From: Breviolum minutum Mf 1.05b.01
Taxonomy: Eukaryota > Sar > Dinophyceae > Suessiales > Symbiodiniaceae
DNA length: 64,000 nt
Direction of reading: 5' to 3'
Assembly (NCBI GenBank): GCA_000507305.1
Contig: DF241544.1
Location: 1-64,000 of the forward strand
The notes below the pieces were generated by a model. It made no database searches. It saw nothing but the letters and a program-made list of their open reading frames with translations, and was not told the origin of the DNA. A program made the position numbers and the translations under genes. This document shows, piece by piece, positions 11,011 to 24,500 of this stretch. Every line of letters begins with the position of its first letter. Positions within the stretch are counted from its first letter, which is position 1.

Positions 11011-13776
11011 GCTACGAGGCACAGTGACAGTCAGAGAGGGAGATGTGCACATATGATTTCAGCAGCACTAACAGTGAAAAGAAGCAGCTAGACTCTAGCC
11101 GTTTGTATGTCTATGATCCGGTATGATTGTGCAGTGTGTAGGTTCATCTTTTTGTCCACTGACCAAGTGCACGATGGCAAAGGCACCTTGGCGAGGCAAA
11201 TACATGTAAATGCTTCATTCATAATATTCATAGTGATTCATACGTGAATTGAAATTGGTGTTTGTAATATTTTATAATTGCCTCGCTCTTGGGGTATGCT
11301 GACAGGGCTCTTGTCAGTTGCATCTGTGACATGTTGTGACCGTCTTGGCCGAGGTCGCATGGTAGATGAATCTACTGACCCACGGCCCATGAATGCCCCA
11401 TGGCAAAATCTCTGAGTTTGTAGTCAGGTGGATTCATTGATGGCAGTTCAAGGGAGCCTACTAGGCCTACGGAGCCTACAAATCAAAATGGCCCCAAGAA
11501 GCAGATACATGGCAGATACGGGGCCACAGGCAGACTTTTTGCCTTGCTATTTGCTTACTATTTGCTTACTATAGGTAGTTGCTGCATTACTTGTGCTGAA
11601 TCTCCGGTTCAGTTGAGGTCTATGGGAAATCCAAGATGGAAATGGAAACTGTCACTTGCCTGCTCCACATTTGGTTCATCTTACATACTTTATATATATT
11701 GGCATCGCAATCAGTGGAGCAACTTTATTGGGCGCTACTTTGAGTACTCATCAGTGATTGAAATCATGAAATCAAGCTCTAATGGATTTGTCAAAAGTGA
11801 AAGCCAAGATTTGTCAAATTTCTGCAGGTGCAGCCAAGTCACTCCTGCCTGGGTGCACCACCAAGGTCGTGAAGGAAGTCTTCGACAATTATGCAATTTT
11901 CAGACTATCGTCTCTTTGCTCATCGAAGAAAGTGGAAACAATTGGAAGTGACCTTTGCACCTTTGCATTTCATTTAAATGAAACTTTCACTGTTTCCAGC
12001 GACGAGATCATTTTTGAAGCTTCGTGTTTGGTGATTGGTATGAGGTTCGTGTTTGGCCCTGAAGTGGAAGGTGCACATAGCACGTTCCTGCAATTTGCAA
12101 TGGACAAGCTGCGTCAAAAAAAACAATTTGATGCTTTCTCTGACCAGAAGCTTGCTTTGAAAAGAGTTTCCAGCCCAGATGTTCATCATAAGACAAGCTG
12201 TGTCCCGTATTGTAGGATGGATTCATCCATGTTCATCCTGTTTGAAAGTTGGTTACCATGACATGATTTGAGGATCAGATCATGCATCTACATTGATGAC
12301 GTGATCGAAGCTTTGCGGCTCTCTGTGAAGGTGCGGTAGGCAAAAGTGAAGAACACAGCTTCTCAATGTCGGCGACGCCTTGTACTTTGTCACCACCGTA
12401 CTTCTTCATCAATGGAAAAGTTTTGCGATATTTTTTTCGAAATTTCAGGAGTTCGTGTGGACAGCACAAAGAAACTGGTTCCATTGAATGTGCTGTACTA
12501 GTAGTGTAATAGACCACCATAGTAAGTTTGACATGAGAGCACATTCATTCGTGAATACTTTTGAGACCACAAAGTAGTTGACGCCTTTCCAAACAGGGCC
12601 ACATCGAGGGAACAGTCAACTTGGGAGGTTCCTCAGCAGCGATAGAACTTGATTTTGAAATTCCAAACTTCAAATGTCTCACTGCAAAATGGAAATACAA
12701 TGGAATACAATGGAATACATGTAACATCAAAAAAAACCATCAAATGTAACAAAATCTAATATATGTATTATATGTCAAACAGCATGTCAACTCTCAATGT
12801 CACAACATTTGAAATTCGTGTTTTCGATGTCGATGTTGTTGTTTCCAGTTTGAGGTCCGGAGCCCCTCTCGCGACTGGACTTCTGCCGCATCGTGGCGAA
12901 GCATTTCAAAATCGACGAATCCATTTGTCAAGGCTGCCAGCATTTCAGGATGATAAGTGTCAATGTATGATAAGGCTATATAAGGCTCCATTTATCCGGA
13001 ACTTTAAGATATTGGCTACTAGATATCATTTGATATAAGAGGATTGTTGGATGATATTTCTATTTCGTCACAGCGGAGACTCTGTTCAAGGAGCCGGAAG
13101 TCTTGGAACATGTAGAAATCTTTGTTCGATCGGCCTTTCGATCAAGGCGCGTTGTATCATTTGCCAACCCCATCACCCGCTGACATCTCGATGAACATCA
13201 CTCTCCTTGAAAAAGCGTCGCTTGTCCACAATAGTTTGAGATAGTCTGAGTGCATAGACAGTGCCTCATGGTGACAGAAGGGAATCAAGCATACCATAGT
13301 ATACCAAGTAGCATCCAAAGATTTAATATTCATCATAGACTATCACTATCTATCACTCTACAACATCTGTACATACTCCGCTTGTGAAGGGCTTGGAAGG
13401 ATGGAGTCGGCTGGAGTCATGGGACTTGTTACGACATGCCAGATTCCCCACTGTCTCCTGTTTGGCACAGAGGTTGGGGCGATCGCCCAGAAGTCTGGCT
13501 GAAGCACTCAAAGTGATGAGCGAAAGGCTTTGAGAATATCAAAGGTATAATCTCAAAATTCATTTGAGTTGCTAGGTGAAGAGACTTGGGAGCAAACGTC
13601 TGCTGCGCTTCATTGCTTTCGATTGGGTGTCTATACCATCTCACATGATGCAGCGCTGCGTCAGAAAAAGCCTTTGAATGCTTGTGACCTGCTGCCTATT
13701 GACTTTGTGCGAAATCATGGATATCTAAAGATAACGGTACAATTGATCAATACTGCCAGGACATGATATACATACT

Positions 13777-13778
<2 letters not shown>

Positions 13779-13807
<29 letters not shown>

Positions 13808-13826
13808 CATGATGATGATAATGATA
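13779..13826. repeat. GAT trinucleotide microsatellite
   Basis: About fifteen GAT units, interrupted once by CAT and later by AAT. The run of Asp it encodes in one frame is not evidence of a gene. Confidence 0.95.
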
Positions 13827-14326
13827 ACTTGTTGATTTTGGATCGCCCAATTCGCTATCACCCGTCTCATGCTGGGGTGCACTTTCAGATCTCTGAATCT
13901 CAGGTGAACGAGATGCCGGCATCACCGCCCAGTCTTTCATTTTTGCAGGCAGACGTAGTGAAATGATGTGACATGCTCAAGGTTCATGAAAATTGCGTGG
14001 AGTGTTTTGTCCTTTCATTTGTTCTTTGTTCACAAGGATTTGAAAGGATCAGGCTTCGATGGAAAGCTCACTTCTGACTGAATCTTGAAATATGAAAACT
14101 GCGATCACTATACGTTTCTCCGCTTCTCTAGATTCTTTTGGCCTTGTTTGTCTCAAGGCCGCAGAATCTGCTGTAGCTGCCTTGGGTGGAGCAGCAATTG
14201 CAGCTCACAGGCCCGTTCTACGATTTGCAACCTTTTCTGTGTCGAGGTTTGTCACGGTCCACGTTGGTCAATTGTCTCTGACGAGAGGCTTAAAAGATCC
14301 CCGTGGGGATTTTCTTGATAGAATGG

Positions 14327-15252
14327 TGTACCTTCCGGCTAGCACCATTCTATAGAGACCGCATTCTCATGCATTCTCTATTTTTCATGTAGAATAGAAC
14401 CAGGCATCTTTTAAGTTTTTTTCCCTGGAAGACGTTTGATTCTATAGTGACACTTTGGGACTCCGTAAGTTGTTGAACAGTTTTTAGCTGAAAAGGGTTT
14501 TGATTCTGTAAAGGGCAATGTGCATACCACACGTGCTTCACGCTCTGTGGAATGATGTAAAACCCTGGAATGTGGAGGCAGAAATCTGTAAAATCCAAAC
14601 CTTGGTAAAGATGTTTTCAGCTAACAGCAGTTCAGCAACTTACTGGGCACCCCGTTGAGGTAAAACGTTTTACAATTTTGTTGGGTTTTCATTTTTCCAT
14701 GACAAGCAAACACAACCCGTAATGGATGAATCATTTACTAGGCCCACAAGCAAAGACTCACAAGTGACTGAAAAGCTTTTTCTGAAACACACGTTTTTTG
14801 CTCTTTGGATTCTTTAGGCGCTACACTCCGGGGTGTTGATTCTGTAGGGTCAAAATCAACTGGTCACAACTGAGCCATCTTCACATTTCAAATTCTGCGT
14901 TTCAACTAGAAATCTTAAACAGTGTCGAGTCTGTACATTTAAGTACATGTTGTAAATCGCTTTGCGGTGTATTGATCAGAAGCTCCGATTGTGCAAAACA
15001 TAATTCCAAGGGTGGTTAGTGGTTGGTGGACTAGCCTCTCTAGAATCCAAAGACAAGAATATCTATAGAATCAATGTAACCATGTCATCTATAATGTGGT
15101 CAGGGAAAGAAGGCTTGCAAAAGGGCGTTGTAGAATAGTTTCTGCCGCAATGATCGAATTGGATTCTATAGAGGCCTTTGAGTTGTTTCGCTTCTATAGA
15201 GAGAATCCGGAAGGTGTTTTGCAAAGAGTCCATTTTACAACTATTATAGAAT
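14327..15252. repeat. Cluster of TAGAATC / GATTCTA motifs
   Basis: About thirteen copies or near copies of GATTCTATAG or its complement, in both orientations, occur in under 1 kb, for example at about 14348, 14448, 14838, 15066, 15164 and 15246. Function unknown. Confidence 0.6.
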
Positions 15253-15576
15253 CAAAATGGTGTACTCCACCCCGCCCTGGGAATTCCAAGAAGGATGTTT
15301 AAAGTTTAAAGAAGGATTTCTCAGGATTTTCTCCCTCTCGGAGGACCAGCTTGTCCAGTTTCTTTGCCAGCTTCAGCGTGTGGCCAAGATATCGACAGGG
15401 ACATCGACTAGTGCTGTTTGTCAGTTATTTTTTTATAATGTGCCTTCTTGCTTCAACGTGTTCACAGTAATCAGAGCGAGCTTACCAGAAAACAAGAGGC
15501 GCAAAGTCTCAATGTAAAATCTGTTTTCTACGTTATTCTACCTACAGTTCCTATCGTCTTTTATGTATCTACGGCC

Positions 15577-18500
15577 ATGCGCCAGCGACCCCCTGAGTCG
15601 AGGTGAGTTCTGCAGGATGGATGGCTTGGATTCAGCAACTGGAAAGTTGTGTCTTCCTTAAGATATCAACATGCGAGCAACGTACAAGTCTACAGCCAAG
15701 CATTGGCATTGTCGGACGTCCTTTTCTTTCCTGGTCTGACTTTGTGGCTTGCTGTCAATGGAACCAAGTTGAACGTCCGTTTTAGCTGACTAGATGAACC
15801 AAAATGATATACCAGCAGACTGAGCGAAGATTTGAGATTTAGGTGCGGCGGTGAATTTGCAGAGAAGCCTTCGGAAGCATTGGAGCCCAGAGTAGAGCAT
15901 CCTACTGCGCTTTTTGACTGGGACTGAACCTATCATTTGTAATTGATTATTCATTTGTTTTTGGATTTGGGACATTTGGGTAACTTCCTGTGACTCTGCA
16001 TTTTTTTCAAAGTGGCTTAAGACTGCGAGCCCCCCATCGTTGATACTGGACTGCGTCAGTGTCAGTTGCCCCTTAGCAATTTTGTTTGTCACTTTCTACT
16101 TCATGCAGATGCTTGAAGGCCAACAGCTCTCAAAGGCCAAAAAAGGCACTTTATTCAAAGACACTTTAACTTATTCAACACTTTATGAACTCGGTCGGTC
16201 AAGGAGACCTTTGAATCTCAATTTGAAGACCCTGACCTTACCACTTTGTGGTTGAGGTTTAGAACATAGACTGTAGAATCAACTAGTGGAAACTCCAGGG
16301 AAAAGAATCAGAGTGTGAATTAGAGGTTCTCTTTGCCAATCAAATTTGCTTGCAGAGTTTGATGCTCTCAACAGTCTTTAAAGGCAAACACGACAAGACT
16401 TTGGACACATTTTAGACCATATCTTTGCCTATCCTGCCATGCGGCCGCGTGGCTATGCCTGATTAAATTGAAATGAGCGCTGCGCTGATTCTACAAAGGA
16501 TGCTTAACAGCAAGTGGCTTCAAATCGACATGGCTTGCTGCCTCAAAATTGCACTTAATTTGAATCTAGGAGCATGCCTTGGATGGACAGTTGCGTACTA
16601 CCCATTCAAAGCTTAGCTGAAAGTTCATTCAAATTCCATTCATTTCCTCATTAATGAAGATGGCCGAAAATTTTGGAAACATGTCACAACTGTGACAACT
16701 GTGACAAGTATCAGCTTTGCCCGCAACTGCCTGAAATGCTGTTTGAAGGAATGGCTTCAAAGAAGTCCGAACGATTGGAGAAGGCCTGGAATTGAAGCAC
16801 GCTATGCAGCTATGCATCAAGGTTAAGTGTGTCCGTAACCTGGTGCACATCGTTAGCAGCGCATTCAATACACTCTCGACCAGCTGCAATCGAAGACAAT
16901 GGATCTTATACCGTTCGACATTGTCATAGGGACTCCGAAGCATTGAAACACATCATTGAAATAATACAGACAGTAAAGTTCACGAAACATGATTGCAGGT
17001 GTTTGATAAGGTTTGCAGCTTGGTTTATCTTGTTTGTATTTGCTAATGCGACTTGCGTTCGACAGCAGGTTCCTTTGGACAAGCTGTTCTGGTGGAAGAT
17101 GAGCAGGGGTCAAAATTGGTCTGCCACTTGCCAAGCAGAACAGATGCGCAAAGGTTCAAAAGAACACATTGAGCTTCATTGAGCAGCGTTGATTGACTGT
17201 ACGCATGGCATAATGTGTACTCAACATGTACCCACTACATGTATGAGCAGTGTTCGATTTGACCAAGGCAAGTTGGTGGATGTGAGAGAGGTGCGAGAAC
17301 CAGAGTGGCCTTACGGGACGTTGTAGGCAATTGTAGACAATTGTAGGCAATGGAAAATTATAGTAAGTTGTCAAAGAGCCACCAGTAGCGTTCAGAAGAT
17401 AGAATGATGATCCCTGATCAACTGAAGAAAAAGGTGATTTGCCAACCAAACCAAAAGGAGACCCTGTCTCCGCAGCGCCCTGCACTATTTTGTGACCACG
17501 CCAATGGCTCGAAGTTGCCGTCCCACGGCAAAACCACAACCGCTGCCCACCACTGAATTTGACAAGGAAATGATCACGGATGGACAAGCAAAGTCTCTCA
17601 TGTTACCTCTGAGTCACATCAAGGAATCTATTCATTGAGATTTCACACTCCCCAAAAACAATTATTGATGTGACTGGGATTTGGATTTAATCCAGGATAT
17701 GGCCTGTTTCCTCTCTGAATTACATCGGAGGGAAGCCTCTTCATCGAATGACTGAAATTCACCAGAGGCTAACACTGCACGGAGTAATGCTGCGTCCATC
17801 GCCTTTGTTAAAGGATCAGCTAGCTGGAGGGACGTCGGCACCCACCTAAAGACGCTGTGCTCACTACATCTTTCTCGGATGAGTAGAACCTCTAAGGTGG
17901 TACGATATTCTTCACATGATGGCATAGCTATTCTCGTCACAAGACCATACAAACTTTTACAGTCAGTTACAATGATGGAAACAGGAAGTTGTTTCAAACC
18001 CACAATAGGATTACGCCAATCGAAATTGCTAATCACTAGAACACCCCAGAGCAAACGCATCCATCCAAGCTGATCAACGCTGCGTGACATCGAGAATGCT
18101 TCAGCTGAGAGAGTCGACCTGACGACTCGAGAAATCTTCTTTGATGTCCAAATCAGCGGTGAAATGGGTGCTTGTTCATTACTATTGAGCTTCTGATTGG
18201 TGGCACAAATGATGGTTCCTTGATGGGATGACAATTGCTTAGGACTAGCAAAGGAGGCATCACCAAAAGACACATGTGACACTTCGGAAACAGGGATATG
18301 TCGAAAACAAATTTTGACGTGTGCAAACTCTTGGGCTTCTCTCAAGACTTTATTAGCTGCAATCAATGTAGCAACCGTACCTCGAGACATTTGGGATTGA
18401 ATCTCACCCAGCTTTGCAGCAATGTCAGGTCGGGTATGGGTCACGGCATATTGCAGACTACCCACCAGCCCACGCAGTTTAGTCAATTCACTTTCCTGAA

Positions 18501-21500
18501 TTGGCTCATCAGGTCGTTGTCTTCTCAAACGACCAATGTCAATGGCAGGAATCGCATGGACATAGTCTTCCTGATTAGCTGAGATACTAAAATCTGGTAG
18601 TTGTTCCAAAGCAATACCGGTGAAAACAAATCTTTGTTGCTTGAAAGCACCAAAAGGCAACACTTCTTTCAGTTTACTAATTTGATCATGGAAGTACTGA
18701 TCTCCACCACAGATGCCATCGTCAACGTGGGTACCTAGAACACCATGAAGTATTCTACCTTTCAGACCTTGAGACTCCAAAATGAAAATACAAGGTTCGA
18801 GTGGATGGACCTGGAAATTCAACTTCTTAAGTTGGCCAACCAATTCTTTATAAAACAAGAGTGGCGCATCAACTCTACCATATGCATTTCCAATGAGACT
18901 GCACACTTGCTGATCAGTAAGACCCAATTTCTTTCTAAGCTCAATGGGTGGTTCCATGGCCAAAGGATTGGAATCATCAGCTTTACCCCTCAGAAAGGCA
19001 GTCTTGATATCAAAGGAAGACAAACGCCATTTCATGCTTGCTATGGTCTGGAGAATGGTGTTTCTACCTTCACGAGTCAATGTTGGGGCATCACGGGCTA
19101 CTTCAGTCAGTTTAGGATCCTGAAAACCTAAAACCACTAATCTTGCCTTGGCCTTACGAGAATGCTGAGAGGAATGGTTGGGCTGGGCACTAGAATCTTC
19201 CAAATTCTTCCAGGTCAATACCCAACGACTTTTGAGGATCTGTTCTGGGTTAAGGGATCGCCTAAGAACAGGTCGCAATGCGTTGGTTTGGATCCAACAA
19301 TTCAATTCTGCATCTTTGGCTTTCTCAAACAAGATACGTTCTTCTAGAGACAAGTTCTTGACTTGGACTTCGGCTCTAGCTCGTTTGGAAACACTGGCAA
19401 CATGAATCATGGCTTCGGGTTTGACTTCATTGTACCACTTATGAATGTCATTCTCATTAAGATCAATTTCCAGGTAGTAACACTGTTCTTCACAACATGT
19501 AAGGGGCTCTGCATGGAGTACCAATTCATCGTGGGCCAAAAGAAGGTCACTAGAGGTCTGATCAGTATGAAGGATATCCCAGGATGATAAATCTTCCTGT
19601 TGGGAAATCAAAGCTTCACAATGTAAGATGGGCTGAGAGATGGAAGTGAGAGAATCCTCTTGATCATCTGAAGACTCCAAATCAATGGGAACAGATGCTC
19701 CATCTAAGACTCCTGAAATCGAAGGCCCGGCAGGCTCTTGACTGCTGACCTGAGGAGTCAAGACATCGGACGGATTCAAACTCTCAGGCACAACTTCACT
19801 CTCAGGTTGTCCAGAAAGTTGTGGGCTCACAGGTGCTTCTGATGTTTCTCCAGGAGGGTCCCCAGGTGTTGTAGGAGAAGGTTCTACGTCAGGCCAATTG
19901 TAAGTATTTGAATCCACAATGGAACCCGCAGGGGAAGGTATTTCTGAAGGTTCTGAAACAATGTGCTGTGGACCAAACATTGGACTTCCAGTGGATGAAT
20001 TCCATTCCCTCAAGGAGGCAGGTCGAAGACTTTCCGGAGCACATCGAAACAATCTGTCCATGTGAGAAATCCAAACTCGGGAGTTGCTCTCTTGTAAAAT
20101 GACCTTTGCCGGTCCATGCCAACGTCCACATTCATGTCTACTGGACTTGTTACGTTTCATCCAATACATGACGAGTTGATTGGGTAAGAATGGTCCCCTA
20201 GTCGGCCGAGACTTGCGATACAAAGCTCTTCGGAGAGCCTGGTCATTGTCAGTTAACAAGAAAGCACGGCGAGCTCGAGAACGTTGATCCAGATGTCTTC
20301 TGAATCTCTCGCTATCTTGGTCATTCCCTAAAGCAAGGCTGTGAGCGCTAAGATTTTCATCACTACAAATGGAAGCTGGAAGGGAAACCGCTTTGCCTAA
20401 AACAATCTGTTCTGGGCTATATCCCTGATGTCTTGAAAGGGAGTTCTTAGCCTGGCAACACATGATCAGAACTTGATCAAACTGCTCAGGGGTCTGAATA
20501 GGGGATTCTTGATCACATCGAGAAATCATGGACTTGAGGATATCACCATGTCGTTCAACACGCCCACGTTGCCACGCTTCAGTGGTGATTTCTGGGCAAA
20601 TGTTGCGGGCCTGAAGAGCTGTCTTCCATTCCTGAGACCTAAATTCGCCAGCAGGGTCTGAGTACAGGCGTTGTGGGTTTCCAGCCCAAGAAGTCCAAAA
20701 TTCATTCCAGATATTCATGGTGTGATCTGGATTTCTGGTCTTCAAACGTCTACCCAAATGAAAAAGAGATGCCTCATCGATGCAGTGAAAGACATGGACT
20801 TGGAAACCTTGTTTGCCTGACCAAAAGAAACCATCAACCCCGACTAACTGGTTGAACTCCAAAGGATCATGTAGTTTAGCAGGTCTTTGATGTTTCTTAC
20901 CGACAGACTCAACACAGGCATCGCAAACATACTCTAGAGCGGCTTCAACAATACGTTGATCAGCTCCCTGCACCTTCAGATGTGCTGATAGTACATTAGG
21001 ATCAGGATGTCCAAGATTACGATGAACCAGGGCTAAATCGGATTTCTCTTGATTACTTAGAGCTCGAAATTTGGGACCGTGTAGAGGTGTGGGTGGTGGT
21101 GCCCATCCTTCACACAAATCAGGGTTCTTTGGAACTACAGGATTCATGGTTTCTGGAATTATCGGCTCTTCAGGAATTGAAGGCAGGTCAGGCTGTTCAA
21201 CAGCTAGAGGCATTGGTGGCACAACAGATGATTCGGCAACCGGCACATTCAATGAAGTTCCAAATGCTGTGACACAAATCTTACTTGGTACGCTTGCACG
21301 AATGCGTAAACTTCTCTTCAATTCAACCCAGTTTTCCAAACCAAAATCATGAACAGCTCCGGTATGACGATGTTGACAAACTGTATATCTAATCGGAAAG
21401 TCCGTGGTTGCTTGTGATGGAAGTTGAAATCTCTCCGTGCCTCGGCAAACAAACACGTATTGAATGTGCATGCCAGGAACTAATCGTTGCATGTGCTGAG

Positions 21501-24500
21501 TGATTTCGGAGTCGGCTCCGTATCTGATGTTGCCAACTCTTGGAGCACATCGGTCAGCCATGGATAGGATTAAGTTCCACGAAGCTTCACTTCCTGGTGA
21601 TCTGCCTACACTAGCAGGAGCCTGATTCGGATCTGGCTCAGCACTACTGGTGCCCGGAGCTGTCAGCTCATCGGCATCAAGGTCAATAGGATCAGAGTTA
21701 CGAGACGAATCATCCAATCTGGCACGCTTATGGAGATTGTGAGAAAAACGAAGTTTCTTTGGTGGTGACTCATCCTCATGAAAGGCTTCTTGAAAACGTC
21801 TACCAATGATCCTCGCGATCTTGACAGCAAAACCACGACAGTAAGAAGCGCAAAACTGAGAAAGAGCTTGCCGTTGATGCTTCACAGATACACTTCCAGC
21901 AATGGGTTGATGAATATGGTCTTGGCGACATCGAGACTTTTCAAGCTCATGTGCTAAATCAGTATCAGTTGTGAAAACCATGCTGGACTTACGAAGGAAA
22001 CGATCAGTTCCAGGAATCTTCAAACCAAAAGCACACATGTCGAAAGTTGCTTTTACTGTTAGTTTAAGGATGTCTTGAAATTCTTCAACGTGTGGCATCT
22101 GTGAGCTCAGGGGTTGCTCAAGGCAGAAATGGCGATTCCGATCCTTCTGAAATCTACACAACTTGGCACACAGTTCAATATGAGCCCTTTGCTGTTGACG
22201 TTCGGATTCAATTTTATCAAACAAACGAAGGCTTTTGAATTGGTTTAGACGAGACCACCCCGACCAAGGACCGCATTCTGGGGCAACCCAAATGTAGGCC
22301 GGTTGATACTTAGAGATCACATCCCATAGTTTACGTCGGCCTTCGACAGTGGCCAGATCGCCATCCCTTTTGGTGAATCTCATGGCTGATAAACCTCGTT
22401 TCTAAAAGGCCTCAGTGAGAGAACTGTGTTCATTCGCATAGACTTCTAACAGAATCAATGGCTCACTCACAACGCTCGATTGTGGAGATACAAAGGCTTC
22501 CTCGGCAATTCGGGCAGCATGTTCGAAACTCTTGGAAGTCTTTACATCAAAACCGGGTTGTTGAGGACTCTTCTTCAGGAAATTTCGGGTTTCAGTGACA
22601 GACTTACGGAAGCTTTTATCAATACTGAATCGAGGATCCATCTTCAATTGTCCGGATCCATCAACTGGCAGTACCGGCAGAAATCTTGTTGATCTGGAGG
22701 CAATGTGCGAAAGCGAGCCATGCTCCAAGTCACATACCCTGGGTCGTGAGTTCGAACATATTGAAATGTTTGACCTCGATGCTTCCTTCCCCAGGTGATC
22801 ACACGACGTCCCCACTCTTCCATGTTGAGGGCAGGAGAAGGCACTGATGGAACCATGCTGGTTCCAGGAGGTACCACCGGAGTTCCAGGTGTCACCAGAG
22901 TTGCATTCGGTGTGGATGCTGCTGGTAAGGTCGCCACCGATGAGTTCTGAGGAGCAGCTCGACGAGGATGGTTGAAGTTGTGAATGGCTTCCTCCACCAG
23001 ACGCTCCTCCAACAGGATCTCTTCTTCCTCCAGAACTGACCACGACTGTTGGGACAAAGTCTCGGCAGGAGGTCTTGTCAAGGGAAGTCCTCGACGTGCA
23101 ACTCCTTCCACTGAAAGACGACCAGTCTGGCGTCCACTTGTGACCTCGGAACGTGAGGCTCGGCTTTGTTGATTCATCATCTCTTGCAAGAGGTTTCTTT
23201 GTGCTTGAAGCTCTTGCATCATGTTGGTCATCATGGCCTGGGTCTNAGACGAAGGCTTTTGAATTGGTTTAGACGAGACCACCCCGACCAAGGACCGCAT
23301 TCTGGGGCAACCCAAATGTAGGCCGGTTGATACTTAGAGATCACATCCCATAGTTTACGTCGGCCTTCGACAGTGGCCAGATCGCCATCCCTTTTGGTGA
23401 ATCTCATGGCTGCTAAACCTCGTTTCTGAAAGGCCTCAGTGAGAGAACTGTGTTCATTCGCATAGACTTCTAACAGAATCAATGGCTCACTCACTACGCT
23501 CGACTGTGGAGATACAAAGGCTTCCTCAGCAATTCGGGCAGCATGTTCGAAACTCTTGGAAGTCCTTACATCAAAACCGGGTTGTTGAGGATTCTTCTTC
23601 AGGAAATTTCGGGTTTCAGTGACAGACTTACGAAAGCTTTTATCAATACTGAATCGAGGATCCATCTTCAATTGTCCGGATCCATCAACTGGCAGTACCG
23701 GCAGAAATCTTGTTGATCTGGAGGCAATGTGCGAAAGCGAGCCATGCTCCAAGTCACATACCCTGGGTCGTGAGTTCGAACATATTGAAATGTTTGACCT
23801 CGATGCTTCCTTCCCCAGGTGATCACACGACGTCCCCACTCTTCCATGTTGAGGGCAGGAGAAGGCACTGATGGAACCATGCTGGTTCCAGGAGGTACCA
23901 CCGGAGTTCCAGGTGTCACCAGAGTTGCATTCGGTGTGGATGCTGCTGGTAAGGTCGCCACCGATGAGTTCTGAGGAGCAGCTCGACGAGGATGGTTGAA
24001 GTTGTGAATGGCTTCCTCCACCAGACGCTCCTCCAACAGGATCTCTTCTTCCTCCAGAACTGACCACGACTGTTGGGACAAAGTCTCGGCAGGAGGTCTT
24101 GTCAAGGGAAGTCCTCGACGTGCAACTCCTTCCACTGAAAGACGACCAGTCTGGCGTCCACTTGTGACCTCGGAACGTGAGGCTCGGCTTTGTTGATTCA
24201 TCATCTCTTGCAAGAGGTTTCTTTGTGCTTGAAGCTCTTGCATCATGTTGGTCATCATGGCCTGGGTCTCTGATTGTTGAGGGCTTTCCTCTTCGGATTC
24301 CAGGGCTGGACTGACTTCGATCTGATGCATCATCACTTGGAGGAGTAGGGTGAGTAGACTCAACAGAGTCTCCGCAATTCCTTTCAAAGTGATCAGCATC
24401 TGTCCCTGTGGCATGGCAAACAGACTCAGAAGTAGATGATGAGCTCGACGTTAAACTCTTCACACTTGAGCGGTTGGCTATCGGATGTGAAACGTGAACA

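Larger units (their letters stand above)
11011..15576. other. Intronic or intergenic DNA with scattered exon-like pieces
   Basis: Exon-like + strand pieces include 12857-12955 (RLDFCRIVAKHFKIDESICQ), about 13840-13900 (RPIRYHPSHAGVHFQISESQ then a GT donor) and 14158-14230 (AAESAVAALGGAAIAAHRPV). They could be later SDR exons or another gene; phases could not be checked. The 159-codon frame at 11782-12261 has no motif. The region also holds a GAT microsatellite and a cluster of GATTCTA/TAGAATC motifs. Confidence 0.3.

Noticed and set aside
11782..12261. 159-codon + strand frame
   Set aside because: It has no clear domain. TVSSDEIIFE inside it could be an SDR strand, but phase and neighbours could not be matched.
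13763..13966. Poly-Asp protein at the GAT repeat
   Set aside because: The Asp run comes from the microsatellite; only the part after it might be an exon.
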